From: Undibacterium sp049340185
GTDB taxonomy: Bacteria > Pseudomonadota > Gammaproteobacteria > Burkholderiales > Burkholderiaceae_D
Direction: 5' to 3'
Assembly (NCBI RefSeq): GCF_049340185.1
Contig: NZ_JBMPPC010000005.1
Span: 372,001 to 436,000, forward strand
DNA length: 64,000 bases
Below, piece by piece: positions 25,738-34,635 of the stretch. Below the pieces are notes generated by a model, which saw only the letters and a list, made by a program, of their open reading frames with translations, was not told the DNA's origin and ran no database searches. The stretch's first letter is position 1. Every line of letters starts with the position of its first letter. The translations under genes and the position numbers were made by a program.

Positions 25738-27153
25738 TCAGGTCAGCCGATTCTTTGCCAGCGGCGGATTCCTGGAAAAATACTTTTTAATCCCTTTGAC
25801 TACGGCGTCGGCCATCTGGTCCTGATAGGTATCGTCCGTGAGTTTGGCTTCTTCTTCCGGATTCGAGATGAAGGCGCTTTCAATCAGGATGCTTGGAATA
25901 TCCGGTGCTTTGAGCACGGCAAAACCGGCTTGCTCGACCGCGCCTTTATGCAGGCGGTTGATGCTGCTGATTTCACTGAGTACGACCTTGCCGAGTTTCA
26001 GGCTATCGTTGATTTGTGCTGTAGTGGACAGATCGAGTAAGACGCTGGCGAGTTGTTTGTCATGGGTTTTGATGTTGACACCACCAATCAGATCGGCGGC
26101 GTTTTCTTTATCCGCCAGCCAGCGAGCTGCACTAGAACTCGCGCCTTTTTCAGACAAGACAAAGACCGACGAGCCGCGGGCACTTGAGTTGACGAAGGCA
26201 TCGGCATGTACTGACATAAACAGGTCGGCTTGCACAGCACGGGCTTTTTGAACTCGGACGTTCAGCGGTACAAAATAATCGCCGTCACGCGTCAGCATCA
26301 CGCGCATATTCGGGATTTGTTCGATCTTGGCTTTGAGACGTTTAGCAATCGATAGCACGACATCTTTTTCACGACTACCGCCGCGACCGATGGCACCCGG
26401 ATCTTCGCCGCCGTGACCGGGGTCGATGGCGATGGTGATCATGCGTGTCAGAACTGGTGTTTTGACGGCGTTTTTATCTGACTCTGTTGCCGGATCTGTT
26501 TTGTGCTCAGGCTTGTTGTCGGGCTTATCTGTCTTATCTGCTTTGTCCGCTTTAGAATCAGTTTTGAGTTCTGACTTCAGCTCGGGCTTGTTATCGATTC
26601 TTGGTGGCGTCAAATCTTTGGGCAGATCTTTATGCCAGTCGCCTTTTTCTATCATGGCTGCAATAGGATCGGGAGGATTGGCGGGATAGAGATCGAACAC
26701 CAGACGGTGCTGATAATTGCCGACGGGCTGCAGGGTGAATACTTGCGGATTGACTTCTTCTTTCAGGTCGAATACCAGCCGCACGACATTCGGGCGATTT
26801 TGTCCTACGCGTACTTGCTTGATGTAAGGGTCATTCGACTGGATCTTGGCGACCAGTTCTTTGAGCGTAGGATTGAGTTCGATGCCCTCGATGTCGACTA
26901 CCAGACGTTCCGGATTTTTGACCGTGAAGTGACTGGTTTTAAGATCGCTGTTATTTTCCAGGGTGACGCGAGTGTAGTCCTCGGCAGGCCAGACGCGTAC
27001 GGCTAGTATCTGGGCTGCCATCGCTGCCAGAGCAAGATCGGGTGCCATGATGGAAATGAGTAGCGTGCTCCCCGCCTTGAGGATGGTACGGCGTTTTTTT
27101 GCGACTGGCGACGTGCTTACAGATTGGGAGCGAAATTCAGTTTTGCTAAACAT
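25738..27153 (-). CDS. amiC: N-acetylmuramoyl-L-alanine amidase AmiC
   Basis: This 471-aa periplasmic amidase splits septal peptidoglycan during cell separation. The N-terminus has a twin-arginine signal (KKRRTILKAGSTLL) suited to Tat export. Next is an AMIN domain (about residues 48-160, targeting the septum), a charged repetitive linker (about 190-230, many Lys/Asp/Pro), and the zinc Amidase_3 domain (about 238-455) with IDPGHGGEDPGAIG, SVHADAF and ILIESAFISNPEEE holding the expected His, Glu and His ligands. The start overlaps tsaE by 37 bases. Confidence 0.94.
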   Translation of the reverse strand: MFSKTEFRSQSVSTSPVAKKRRTILKAGSTLLISIMAPDLALAAMAAQILAVRVWPAEDYTRVTLENNSDLKTSHFTVKNPERLVVDIEGIELNPTLKELVAKIQSNDPYIKQVRVGQNRPNVVRLVFDLKEEVNPQVFTLQPVGNYQHRLVFDLYPANPPDPIAAMIEKGDWHKDLPKDLTPPRIDNKPELKSELKTDSKADKADKTDKPDNKPEHKTDPATESDKNAVKTPVLTRMITIAIDPGHGGEDPGAIGRGGSREKDVVLSIAKRLKAKIEQIPNMRVMLTRDGDYFVPLNVRVQKARAVQADLFMSVHADAFVNSSARGSSVFVLSEKGASSSAARWLADKENAADLIGGVNIKTHDKQLASVLLDLSTTAQINDSLKLGKVVLSEISSINRLHKGAVEQAGFAVLKAPDIPSILIESAFISNPEEEAKLTDDTYQDQMADAVVKGIKKYFSRNPPLAKNRLT

Positions 27154-27602
27154 TCATTACCTTTGTCAGACAAGGCTTGCAATTCTACCTCACGGCCATG
27201 ACCGGCGATGCGTAAAAAAATATTGAGATCGGCGGGAGGCAAGATACCTTCGGCTTTTTCTGGCCATTCGATAATGCAGACGGTATGCTCATTGAATTCT
27301 TCGCGAAAGCCTGCCTCCAAAAATTCTTCTGGGCTAGTCATGCGATACAGATCAAAATGCATGATCTTGACGTCTTGCCCTTGCAGCTGGATCTGATAAA
27401 TTTCGACCAGATTATAGGTAGGACTTTTGACATGGCCCTGATGACCTGCGGCATGCAGCAGGGCGCGGGTCAGGGCGGTTTTGCCTGCACCGAGATCGCC
27501 ATGCAGATAAATGCTGAAACCGGGGCGCAGGTGTAAAGCGAGGCGCTTGCCCAGCGCTTGCGTGGCGGCTTCATCCGCCAGTGTCGTTTTATAATGTGAC
27601 AT
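27117..27602 (-). CDS. tsaE: tRNA threonylcarbamoyladenosine biosynthesis ATPase TsaE
   Basis: TsaE (161 aa) is the ATPase that works with TsaB and TsaD to make t6A37 in tRNAs. The P-loop is LHGDLGAGKTALTRAL (about residues 33-48), followed by VKSPTYNLVEIY and the FDLYRM and IIEWPEKAE motifs typical of the family. It forms an overlapping unit with amiC, a very common arrangement, and lies divergent from queG. The partner gene tsaD is at 39.7 kb. Confidence 0.95.
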   Translation of the reverse strand: MSHYKTTLADEAATQALGKRLALHLRPGFSIYLHGDLGAGKTALTRALLHAAGHQGHVKSPTYNLVEIYQIQLQGQDVKIMHFDLYRMTSPEEFLEAGFREEFNEHTVCIIEWPEKAEGILPPADLNIFLRIAGHGREVELQALSDKGNECLAKLNFAPNL

Positions 27603-27662
27603 TTGCCGTAATACATTCCAGATGAAATTTCATTGCACATCATACCGCGTCGGAAGTCTTTA

Positions 27663-28817
27663 ATGCACGAAGAAGCGCACGAAGCAGTACACCTGACAGC
27701 AGACAAGCTAGCCGCAGACCAACGATCTCAGGGCCAGGTCAATTTGGCAACGCTGGCGCTGGAGATCAAGACCTGGGGTAAAGAGCTCGGTTTTGCCGAT
27801 CTGGGTATTGCCGATATTGACCTGAGTCATGCTGAGTCGGGTTTGCAGGCCTGGCTTGATGCCGGGCATCATGGCGAGATGGCGTACATGGCTGCCCATG
27901 GAATGAAGCGGGCACGTCCGGAGGAACTGGTGCCGGGCACGGTGCGGGTGATCTCTGCCCGTATGAATTATTTGCCTAAAAGCGGGGAAGCCGATTGGCG
28001 TAGCAATGCGCGCGCGCAGATGCAGGCGGCGGATACGGCGGTGATCTCAGTGTATGCACGCGGTCGCGATTATCACAAGGTATTGCGAAATCGCTTGCAG
28101 CAGCTCGCCGATAAAATTGAAGCCCGAATCGGTGCGCTGGGTTATCGGGTGTTTACTGATTCGGCACCGGTGATGGAGGTTGCACTGGCTGCCAAAGCAG
28201 GCATAGGCTGGCGCGGCAAACATACTCTGCTCCTGAACCGTGACGCCGGATCGATGTTTTTTCTGGGTGAGATTCTGGTCGATCTTCCTTTGCCAGTTGA
28301 TGCGCCTGTCAGTGAGCACTGCGGACAATGCCAGTCGTGTATCGACGTTTGTCCGACCCGTGCGATTATCGCGCCATATGAGCTTGATGCCCGACGCTGC
28401 ATTTCTTACCTCACCATAGAATTGCATGGCAGTATCCCCGTTGAGCTGCGACCCTTGATCGGTAACCGTGTCTACGGCTGCGATGACTGTCAGTTATTTT
28501 GCCCCTGGAATAAATTTGCCCAGCAAGCGAGTGTGGATGATTTTGATGTGCGGAATGGACTTGATCATGCCAGCATGGTGAGCTTGTTCGCCTGGAGCGA
28601 AGCGCAGTTTATGCGCTATCTGGAAGGTAGTCCGATACGCCGTATCGGGCATGAGCGCTGGCTGCGCAACCTCGCGGTGGGTTTGGGGAATGCGGCGAAT
28701 AGCATGCGTGGCGATGCAGTGATTGTTCAGGCTTTGCAGGCGCAGTTACAACATCCATCGGATCTGGTGCGCGAGCATGTGATCTGGGCTTTACAGCAGC
28801 ACGGTGTCGAGTTGTAG
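27663..28817 (+). CDS. queG: Epoxyqueuosine reductase QueG
   Basis: QueG (384 aa from this start) is the cobalamin-dependent iron-sulfur enzyme for the last step of queuosine synthesis in tRNA. Two [4Fe-4S] motifs are clear: CGQCQSCIDVCPTRAI and CDDCQLFCPWN (about residues 220-300), after the DUF1730-type N-terminus with MAYMAAHGMKRARPEELVPG. A TTG at 27633 would add ten residues; the ATG at 27663 has GGAAG about six bases upstream, so I prefer it. HEAT-like repeats occupy the C-terminus. Confidence 0.95.
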   Translation: MHEEAHEAVHLTADKLAADQRSQGQVNLATLALEIKTWGKELGFADLGIADIDLSHAESGLQAWLDAGHHGEMAYMAAHGMKRARPEELVPGTVRVISARMNYLPKSGEADWRSNARAQMQAADTAVISVYARGRDYHKVLRNRLQQLADKIEARIGALGYRVFTDSAPVMEVALAAKAGIGWRGKHTLLLNRDAGSMFFLGEILVDLPLPVDAPVSEHCGQCQSCIDVCPTRAIIAPYELDARRCISYLTIELHGSIPVELRPLIGNRVYGCDDCQLFCPWNKFAQQASVDDFDVRNGLDHASMVSLFAWSEAQFMRYLEGSPIRRIGHERWLRNLAVGLGNAANSMRGDAVIVQALQAQLQHPSDLVREHVIWALQQHGVEL

Positions 28818-28819
28818 TC

Positions 28820-28867
28820 ACTGATTTTGCAACTGATTTTGCAACTGATCTGTCAACTGATTTGGCC
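28820..28867. repeat. Four tandem 12-bp units
   Basis: ACTGATTTTGCA occurs twice in a row (28820-28843), followed by two degenerate copies (ACTGATCTGTCA, ACTGATTTGGCC) directly behind the queG stop codon. It is a short local expansion with no sign of function. Confidence 0.8.
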
Positions 28868-28901
28868 ATGAATCCGGTAAGGTAGTTAGCCGCACATCGG
28901 C

Positions 28902-29792
28902 TCAATGCACCAGCGATAACCAGAACGGTAGCGTGATCGCCGACAGTACGGTACTGGCCGAGATCAGGAAAGCGACAAACGGCGCGTTGCCGCCCATACG
29001 TGCTGCGAGTACAAAGGCACTGGATGCCGTCGGCAGGGCACAAAAAATCACGACGATTTGTAATTGCAGCAAAGGTAATTGCATCCAGTGACCAAGTAAG
29101 AGCGCGATCAGTGGAAGTACCAATAATTTAATCGTCAGAAAATAACTCGCCATTGCTTTGGCTTCGTGTAAGGCAGATAAGCGAATGCCAGCCCCAACTG
29201 CGAGCAGGCCGAGTGCAATCGAGGCATTGCCCAGACGCGATAAGGTTGCATTGATCGCTTCATGAACCGGGATCTGGCAAAGGTTGACGATGACGCCGGA
29301 TGCGGTGCCCACGACCAGCGGATTCTTGGCGATTTCGATGAGAAGTTTGCCGCTATTGTGTGCCAGCGCATACACCGCCGCCATATTGCACAAAGGGACC
29401 AGAAAACCGATCAGCAAAGCCATCAATGCCGTGCCCTGATCACCCGCGAGGCGCGAGGCCAGCGCCAGTGCGATGTACGAGTTAAAGCGAAACGCGGTTT
29501 GGACGCCGGATTCAAACACTTTCGGTGCGCTGGTGAAAAAATATTTGGCGAGATAACCCAAGCCCATGCCACAAGCGGTCGCGATAAACGCGATTTGCAA
29601 AAAATGTCCTGTGGTCGTGAAGTTAAACGGCGTCCGCGACGTGGTGTAGAACAGCAGCGCCGGGAACATCAGGTAATAGACGATTTTTTCTACACCAGCC
29701 CAAAAATGTCCGCCCCAGTTCGCAAAGCGAGCAAGCAAAAAGCCCAGCACGATAAGCGCAAAATCAGGGATGAGGAGCGTGGCGACAGACAT
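28902..29792 (-). CDS. AEC-family (auxin efflux carrier-like) permease
   Basis: This 296-aa protein has about ten membrane helices and fits the AEC family of secondary transporters, some of which carry malonate or other carboxylates. Markers are LARFANWGG and KIVYYLMFPALLF (residues about 20-50), NPLVVGTASG (about 155-165) and the C-terminal ALPTASSAFVLAARMGG. It stands alone on the minus strand with the TATACTCC-type motifs upstream (29815-29884). Substrate unknown. Confidence 0.88.
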   Translation of the reverse strand: MSVATLLIPDFALIVLGFLLARFANWGGHFWAGVEKIVYYLMFPALLFYTTSRTPFNFTTTGHFLQIAFIATACGMGLGYLAKYFFTSAPKVFESGVQTAFRFNSYIALALASRLAGDQGTALMALLIGFLVPLCNMAAVYALAHNSGKLLIEIAKNPLVVGTASGVIVNLCQIPVHEAINATLSRLGNASIALGLLAVGAGIRLSALHEAKAMASYFLTIKLLVLPLIALLLGHWMQLPLLQLQIVVIFCALPTASSAFVLAARMGGNAPFVAFLISASTVLSAITLPFWLSLVH

Positions 29793-29814
29793 GGGTAAAT
29801 TGTCTTACTGGATA

Positions 29815-29884
29815 GGAGTATATTTTAAGCGCGCCGTATAACCAGCGCAATCAGCACTAAATTTGACTATACTCCCCTAAAATT
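29815..29884. promoter_or_regulatory. Paired GGAGTATA / TATACTCCCC motifs upstream of the AEC permease
   Basis: GGAGTATATTTT (29815-29826) and TATACTCCCCTAAAATT (29868-29884) lie in inverted orientation in the gap between the permease and the DctR gene. The words repeat those near 7.95 kb and 53.36 kb. A shared operator or a small dispersed repeat are both possible. Confidence 0.45.
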
Positions 29885-29989
29885 CAAAAGAATATGCGTA
29901 GATATGCGTACTATTGCGAATGGCGCTGAGACGGATGGGTAAATCGGCTAAATTGGGCCAATGAGCGGCAGCTAGCTTGTCTGCTGGCG

Positions 29990-30580
29990 TTACTTCAATA
30001 ATCCGGCTAATTCGACCGCAGTTTTTACCTGCATTTTGTCAAAAATATGCGCTCTGTGTACTTCGACCGTGCGCATGCTGATGCCTAATTGATCGGCGAT
30101 GACTTTGTTCATTTTTCCCAGCAGGATCAGATCGAGCACTTCGCGCTCGCGTGCCGACAAGGTCGCCAGCCGCTCATGAATCACCGCCGACGCACCTGCT
30201 TCGCGCGACTGGGCCAGTGCTTCTTGCACCCTGTCCATGAGCTTGTTGTCGTTAAACGGTTTTTCAAAAAAATCAAAGGCGCCGCGTTTCAAGGTGTCGA
30301 CTGCCATCGGAACATCGCCGTGACCCGTCAAGAAAATGACGGGCAAGCGCCTTATGATCTGGCGGTTTGTCAGCATATCGAATAGGGCAGTACCGCTGAT
30401 GCCCGGCATCCTTACATCGAGTAACAGGCAGTCGCCCTGAGGATCGAACTGTAGGGGATGATCGAGTGCGGACAAGAATTTTTCGGCGGAATCGTAGCTG
30501 GTTGCCGCGATATTTCGCGAGCGCGCCAGCCAGGACAGGGCGTCTCTGACAGCATCTTCATCATCCACAATGTGCAGCAT
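29990..30580 (-). CDS. dctR: FixJ-type response regulator (DctR-like)
   Basis: This 196-aa regulator has a receiver domain (residues 1-115) with the acidic pocket D6/D7, phospho-acceptor D55 in LLLDVRMPG, T85 and K107 in FFEKPF, and a LuxR-type helix-turn-helix (about 135-195: LSAREREVLDLILLGKMNK). It follows the sensor kinase gene in the same direction, about 80 bases downstream, and the pair lies divergent from a TRAP operon. This is the DctS/DctR arrangement known from C4-dicarboxylate uptake in Rhodobacter. The symbol is assigned on that basis. Confidence 0.85.
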   Translation of the reverse strand: MLHIVDDEDAVRDALSWLARSRNIAATSYDSAEKFLSALDHPLQFDPQGDCLLLDVRMPGISGTALFDMLTNRQIIRRLPVIFLTGHGDVPMAVDTLKRGAFDFFEKPFNDNKLMDRVQEALAQSREAGASAVIHERLATLSAREREVLDLILLGKMNKVIADQLGISMRTVEVHRAHIFDKMQVKTAVELAGLLK

Positions 30581-30661
30581 AAACTTAGTCTCCGAAGAAA
30601 TTTTTAGCGGGAGCGTGACAACTCTCTTTTATTTTTTATATACGGGAATGGGAAATGCAAA

Positions 30662-32689
30662 TTAAACCGGCAGCGAAAACCTGAAGATAGTACCACCAGC
30701 CGGATTATCCTGATGACTGAGCTGTCCGCCGTGGAACTCAATTGCGGTGCGACAGATGTTCAGTCCCATGCCCATTCCACTCGATTTGGTCGAGAAAAAT
30801 GGTGAGAACAATCGTGCGGCAACCTCTGCTGAAATGCCGTGACCGCGATCAATTACCTCAACGACGATGCAATTGCTGACTGTCTGCGGCGCGCCAGCCT
30901 GGTCCGTTATGCAGCCAGATTCTTGCCTGATTACGATGCGCAATAGACAGTGTTCCGGTGGATTCTGCTGCATGGATTCGATCGCATTACGGGTCAGATT
31001 CAGGATCACTTGCTCCAGCAGCACGCGGTCTGCTTGCACCAGCGGCAGATGCTCGGCAATCACGTACTGAATGTTGACGTACGAGGTTTGCGCCTGTAAC
31101 TCAACCAGCGGCATGACGCTTTGGATCAAGGTGGCCATGTCAACTGGCTCGCGGCTCGCTTCCCGTTTTTTAACGAACTCATGCACGCTGCGAATGATCT
31201 GTCCGGCACGCTGCGCTTGAGTATTGGCTTTGCCCAGAGCGCTCAGTAATAATTGTTTATCGTCGGGATTGGTCTGATCTGATTGCAGCAAATTGATCGC
31301 GCCGGTGGTGTAGCTGGAGATCGCTGCTAGTGGCTGATTCAGTTCGTGCGCGAGTATCGATGCCATCTCGCCCATGGTCGCAAGGCGCGCACTGACGTGC
31401 AGCATCTCTTGCTGGTGACGGGTGAGCTCCTGGGCGCGTTTTAATTCCGATATATCCAGGATCGAGCTCATCCAGCCGGTCTGTACACCGTGATCATTCA
31501 CCAGCGGCGATTCATAAATCAATACCGGAAAACGCTCGCCGCTGGCACGCTGATAAATCGTTTCAAAACCTTCGGATGGAACAGTACCGGCGAGTAATTG
31601 CGTAAAACGCTGGCGATATTCTTCAAATGCTTCGGGTGCCCAATAGGGCATGGGCGGCAGTCTGCCGACGATATTTTCTGCCGGATGCTCGACCATCTTG
31701 CAAAAAGCCGGATTCACATAGGTGAGACGGCCTTCCATATCGCGTGCGCGCAGGCCGGTGATCAGGGAGTTTTCCATCGCCGTTCGGAATGAGACTTGCT
31801 GGCGTAATGCGCCCTCGGCAGCCAGACGGCGGTTAATATCGCGCCACAGTGCGAGCAGGCTCCAGATCAGTCCGATCGACAGCAGGATGACTGACAGCAC
31901 CAGAAGATTCGAGAGTAGTTTGGGTTCGCTCTTATTGCTATTGGTGCGCAGGATCAGCGAAATGTTTGGCAAATCCAGGGCGCGGTTATGGGTGTAGACA
32001 TTTTTACCGGGACCGCCAGCGGATCGCTTCGCATAGATTTTTTCATCGAGATCGATAATCGAAATTTCGTTTTCCTGTGCGAACCACCAGGGCACCATTT
32101 CTTCGAGTATGCCCGACAGATAGTAGGTGACGACGATGCTGCCGATACGGTGATTTGCACTGATCAGGGGGATCTGGCAGCTCATCAGGTAAGTTTTTTT
32201 ATTCGCTTCATCGGCAGTCGGCGCGAGGCAGCGTAACTTGCGGTCAAGCTCGGTGGAATTGAATTCTGTCGCGTTGAATTCTGTTAAACCAGGTGCGGTC
32301 TGAGCTTGGCTGACGTTGGCTGAGGAATCGGTAGTCGATGTGACGACAATATCGTGATGGTCGAACCAGACGATGCGCTGGATCTCACGATTACTTTTCA
32401 ATAGCGTCTTGAAGCGTTCGCGTACTTGTGCAGGCAATATTTTGCCCGCATTGATTTCCGTGCCGATCTGACGCAGCATTTCTTCATCGCGCCCTAGCTG
32501 GAACTGGATCGCTTGCTCTACCCAGAGAGTGTCGGCGATTAATTGCTCCTGACGCTCATTTGCTTCCATCCTTTGCGCTTGCCACGGCAGCCAGATCAGT
32601 GTGGTGACGAAGAGGCTGACCAGCAGAATAGGCAGCAACCAGCGCCATTTCTGATTCGGCCATGAGCGGGATTTTGCGGAGATTTTCAT
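30662..32689 (-). CDS. dctS: Sensor histidine kinase (DctS-like) for dicarboxylate uptake
   Basis: This 675-aa membrane kinase has a first TM (about residues 15-35), a periplasmic sensor region (about 36-260), a second TM (about 262-285), a PAS/PAC domain (about 300-420), a HisKA domain with the phosphohistidine in LAHELNQPLAAISSY, and an HATPase_c domain (NLTRNAIESM; DRGHGIS; GMGMGLNICRTAIE). The architecture matches DctS/FixL-like kinases that sense C4-dicarboxylates. It is divergent from dctP, so it probably drives expression of the TRAP genes. Confidence 0.87.
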   Translation of the reverse strand: MKISAKSRSWPNQKWRWLLPILLVSLFVTTLIWLPWQAQRMEANERQEQLIADTLWVEQAIQFQLGRDEEMLRQIGTEINAGKILPAQVRERFKTLLKSNREIQRIVWFDHHDIVVTSTTDSSANVSQAQTAPGLTEFNATEFNSTELDRKLRCLAPTADEANKKTYLMSCQIPLISANHRIGSIVVTYYLSGILEEMVPWWFAQENEISIIDLDEKIYAKRSAGGPGKNVYTHNRALDLPNISLILRTNSNKSEPKLLSNLLVLSVILLSIGLIWSLLALWRDINRRLAAEGALRQQVSFRTAMENSLITGLRARDMEGRLTYVNPAFCKMVEHPAENIVGRLPPMPYWAPEAFEEYRQRFTQLLAGTVPSEGFETIYQRASGERFPVLIYESPLVNDHGVQTGWMSSILDISELKRAQELTRHQQEMLHVSARLATMGEMASILAHELNQPLAAISSYTTGAINLLQSDQTNPDDKQLLLSALGKANTQAQRAGQIIRSVHEFVKKREASREPVDMATLIQSVMPLVELQAQTSYVNIQYVIAEHLPLVQADRVLLEQVILNLTRNAIESMQQNPPEHCLLRIVIRQESGCITDQAGAPQTVSNCIVVEVIDRGHGISAEVAARLFSPFFSTKSSGMGMGLNICRTAIEFHGGQLSHQDNPAGGTIFRFSLPV

Positions 32690-32879
32690 TGTCTTGCTAG
32701 TGTAACGCTGTCAAACAGCCTCAGTCATCTGTTGAGTGGGTGTTGCTTACTTGTTGCGCGTATGTCGCACACCTGTTGTATTGCAATCCGATTGTGGTTA
32801 TCCACAGTTGTAGGAAGCGCCGGTGCAAAGAATAATCGCGGCATAAAAGTAAGATCCCTAAAATTTTCCGGAGACAACA

Positions 32880-33884
32880 ATGAAACTCACATCCCTACTG
32901 TGTTCTATGCTGGTTGCATCCGTCGTGAGCGGTGCGGCCTTTGCACAGGCGCCTATCGTCATCAAATTCAGCCATGTTGTCGCAAGCGATACACCAAAAG
33001 GCAAAGCGGCAGAACGTTTTAAAGAGCTCGCTGAGAAAAATACTAAAGGCCGCGTCAAAGTTGAGCTGTATCCAAATAGTACCTTGTACAAGGATAAGGA
33101 AGAACTCGAAGCCCTGCAATTAGGTGCCGTACAGATGCTCGCGCCATCACTGGCAAAATTTGGCCCCCTCGGCGTGAAAGAATTTGAAGTATTTGATTTG
33201 CCTTACATCTTCCCGTTCAAAGACACCCTGCATCAGGTGACAGAAGGCCCCATTGGTAAAGGCCTGTTGCAAAAGCTTGAATCTAAAGGGATTACAGGAT
33301 TGGCGTTTTGGGACAATGGCTTCAAAGTGATGTCCGCAAACAAGCCTTTGCGCACACCAGCCGATTTCAAAGGCTTGAAAATGCGTATTCAATCGTCCAA
33401 AGTGCTGGATGCGCAGATGCGTGCTCTGGGGGCGAATCCACAAGTGCTGGCGTTCTCTGAGGTGTATCAGGCTCTGCAAACAGGTGTCGTTGATGGTACT
33501 GAAAATCCACCATCCAACATGTACACGCAAAAAATGCATGAGGTACAGAAGCATGTGACCGTGTCGAATCACGGCTATCTTGGTTATGCCGTCATCGTGA
33601 ATAAAAAATTCTGGGACAGCCTGCCAGCCGATATCCGCACTGAGCTGGATTCCGCGATGAAAAATGCGACGACTTATGCCAACGCGATTGCCGATCAGGA
33701 AAATGGCCGTGCACTGGATGCGATTCGTAAGGCCGGTAAAACCACGATCTATGAGCTGACTCCGGCTGAAAAGAATGAGTGGCGCAAAGCTTTGTTGCCA
33801 GTACAGACCGATATGGAAGGTCGTATCGGTAAAGATCTGATCGCATCGATCCGTAAGTTATCAGCCTCTTCTGGCGAAAAATAA
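32880..33884 (+). CDS. dctP: TRAP C4-dicarboxylate-binding periplasmic protein DctP
   Basis: This 334-aa DctP-family binding protein has a Sec signal peptide ending GAAFA, with cleavage before QAPIVIKFSH. Family signs are FSHVVASDTPKGKAAERFKE (about residue 30-49), VELYPNSTLYKD, the arginine-bearing FKGLKMRIQSSKVLDAQMRALGA region (about 160-180) and EVYQALQTGVVDGTENP. Ribosome site CGGAGAC precedes the ATG. Together with dctQ and dctM and the DctSR pair this points to succinate/malate/fumarate uptake. Confidence 0.93.
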   Translation: MKLTSLLCSMLVASVVSGAAFAQAPIVIKFSHVVASDTPKGKAAERFKELAEKNTKGRVKVELYPNSTLYKDKEELEALQLGAVQMLAPSLAKFGPLGVKEFEVFDLPYIFPFKDTLHQVTEGPIGKGLLQKLESKGITGLAFWDNGFKVMSANKPLRTPADFKGLKMRIQSSKVLDAQMRALGANPQVLAFSEVYQALQTGVVDGTENPPSNMYTQKMHEVQKHVTVSNHGYLGYAVIVNKKFWDSLPADIRTELDSAMKNATTYANAIADQENGRALDAIRKAGKTTIYELTPAEKNEWRKALLPVQTDMEGRIGKDLIASIRKLSASSGEK

Positions 33885-33903
33885 ACAACACTCAGAGTCA
33901 GTG

Positions 33904-33921
33904 AGGGGACTTTGCTCCCCT
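33904..33921 (+). terminator. Stem-loop between dctP and dctQ (attenuator or 3' stabiliser)
   Basis: AGGGGA (33904-33909) pairs with TCCCCT (33916-33921), with no clear T-run. Such a hairpin directly after the binding-protein gene often sets higher levels of DctP mRNA than of the membrane subunits. The rest of the 199-bp gap is repetitive: several GCTGATGT/CTGATG words (33945-34025) and CACCCTTAAT twice plus a variant (34048-34076). Confidence 0.5.
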
Positions 33922-34083
33922 TGCTACACACGGATGACATGTCGCTGATATGTGATGGAATGCGACTGACATCCGGCTGATGTATTGGGCTGATGTACTA
34001 AGCTGATGGGGCACGCCTGATGCGTGTTATCGGATTCGTTTCAACTCACCCTTAATCACCCTTAATCACACTTAAGAGGGACT

Positions 34084-34635
34084 ATGAAATTCCTAGATCA
34101 TCTGGAAGAATGGCTGATTGCCTTCTTGATGGGAGCCGCCACGCTGGTGACTTTCGTCGCAGTCGTACATCGTTATGCGGCTGGCTTCCCCATCCCTGTC
34201 GTACAAGACTTTTTGATTAAAATTAATCTCAGCTGGGCGCAAGAATTAACCATCTATATGTTTGTGTGGATGGCGAAATTCGGTGCCGCCTATGGTGTGC
34301 GTACCGGTATTCACGTCGGTGTCGATGTGCTTATCAATAAGATGAACACGCCCTGGCGTAATAAATTCGTCGTGCTAGGTTTACTCTCCGGCGCACTATT
34401 TACCGGCATTGTTGCCGTGCTCGGTAGTAAATTCGTCTGGGAATTAGCGCATACCGATCAGACCTCAGCAGACCTGGAAGTGCCAATGTGGATGGTGTAC
34501 ATGGCGATTCCTCTGGGGTCGTCGCTAATGTCTTTCCGCTTTATGCAAGTCGCATGGGCTTTTATCAAAACAGGTGAATTGCCTAAGCATGATCATTCGC
34601 ATGTCGAAGGTCTGGAAGAAGAGGTGAAAGCATGA
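34084..34635 (+). CDS. dctQ: TRAP transporter small subunit DctQ
   Basis: This 183-aa protein has four membrane helices and the family motif LSWAQELTIYMFVWMAKFGAA (split around residue 50-70). The N-terminal KFLDHLEEWLIAFLMGAATL is typical of DctQ of C4-dicarboxylate systems. Its end overlaps the dctM start by four bases (ATGA). Confidence 0.93.
   Translation: MKFLDHLEEWLIAFLMGAATLVTFVAVVHRYAAGFPIPVVQDFLIKINLSWAQELTIYMFVWMAKFGAAYGVRTGIHVGVDVLINKMNTPWRNKFVVLGLLSGALFTGIVAVLGSKFVWELAHTDQTSADLEVPMWMVYMAIPLGSSLMSFRFMQVAWAFIKTGELPKHDHSHVEGLEEEVKA

Noticed and set aside
28820..28867. Short tandem units considered as a CRISPR array
   Set aside because: Units are contiguous with no spacers and no cas genes are present; the same holds for 61610-61657.
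32798..32806. A perfect DnaA box (TTATCCACA) between dctS and dctP
   Set aside because: It is single, with no further boxes, AT-rich unwinding region or dnaA/dnaN genes nearby, so it does not indicate an origin.
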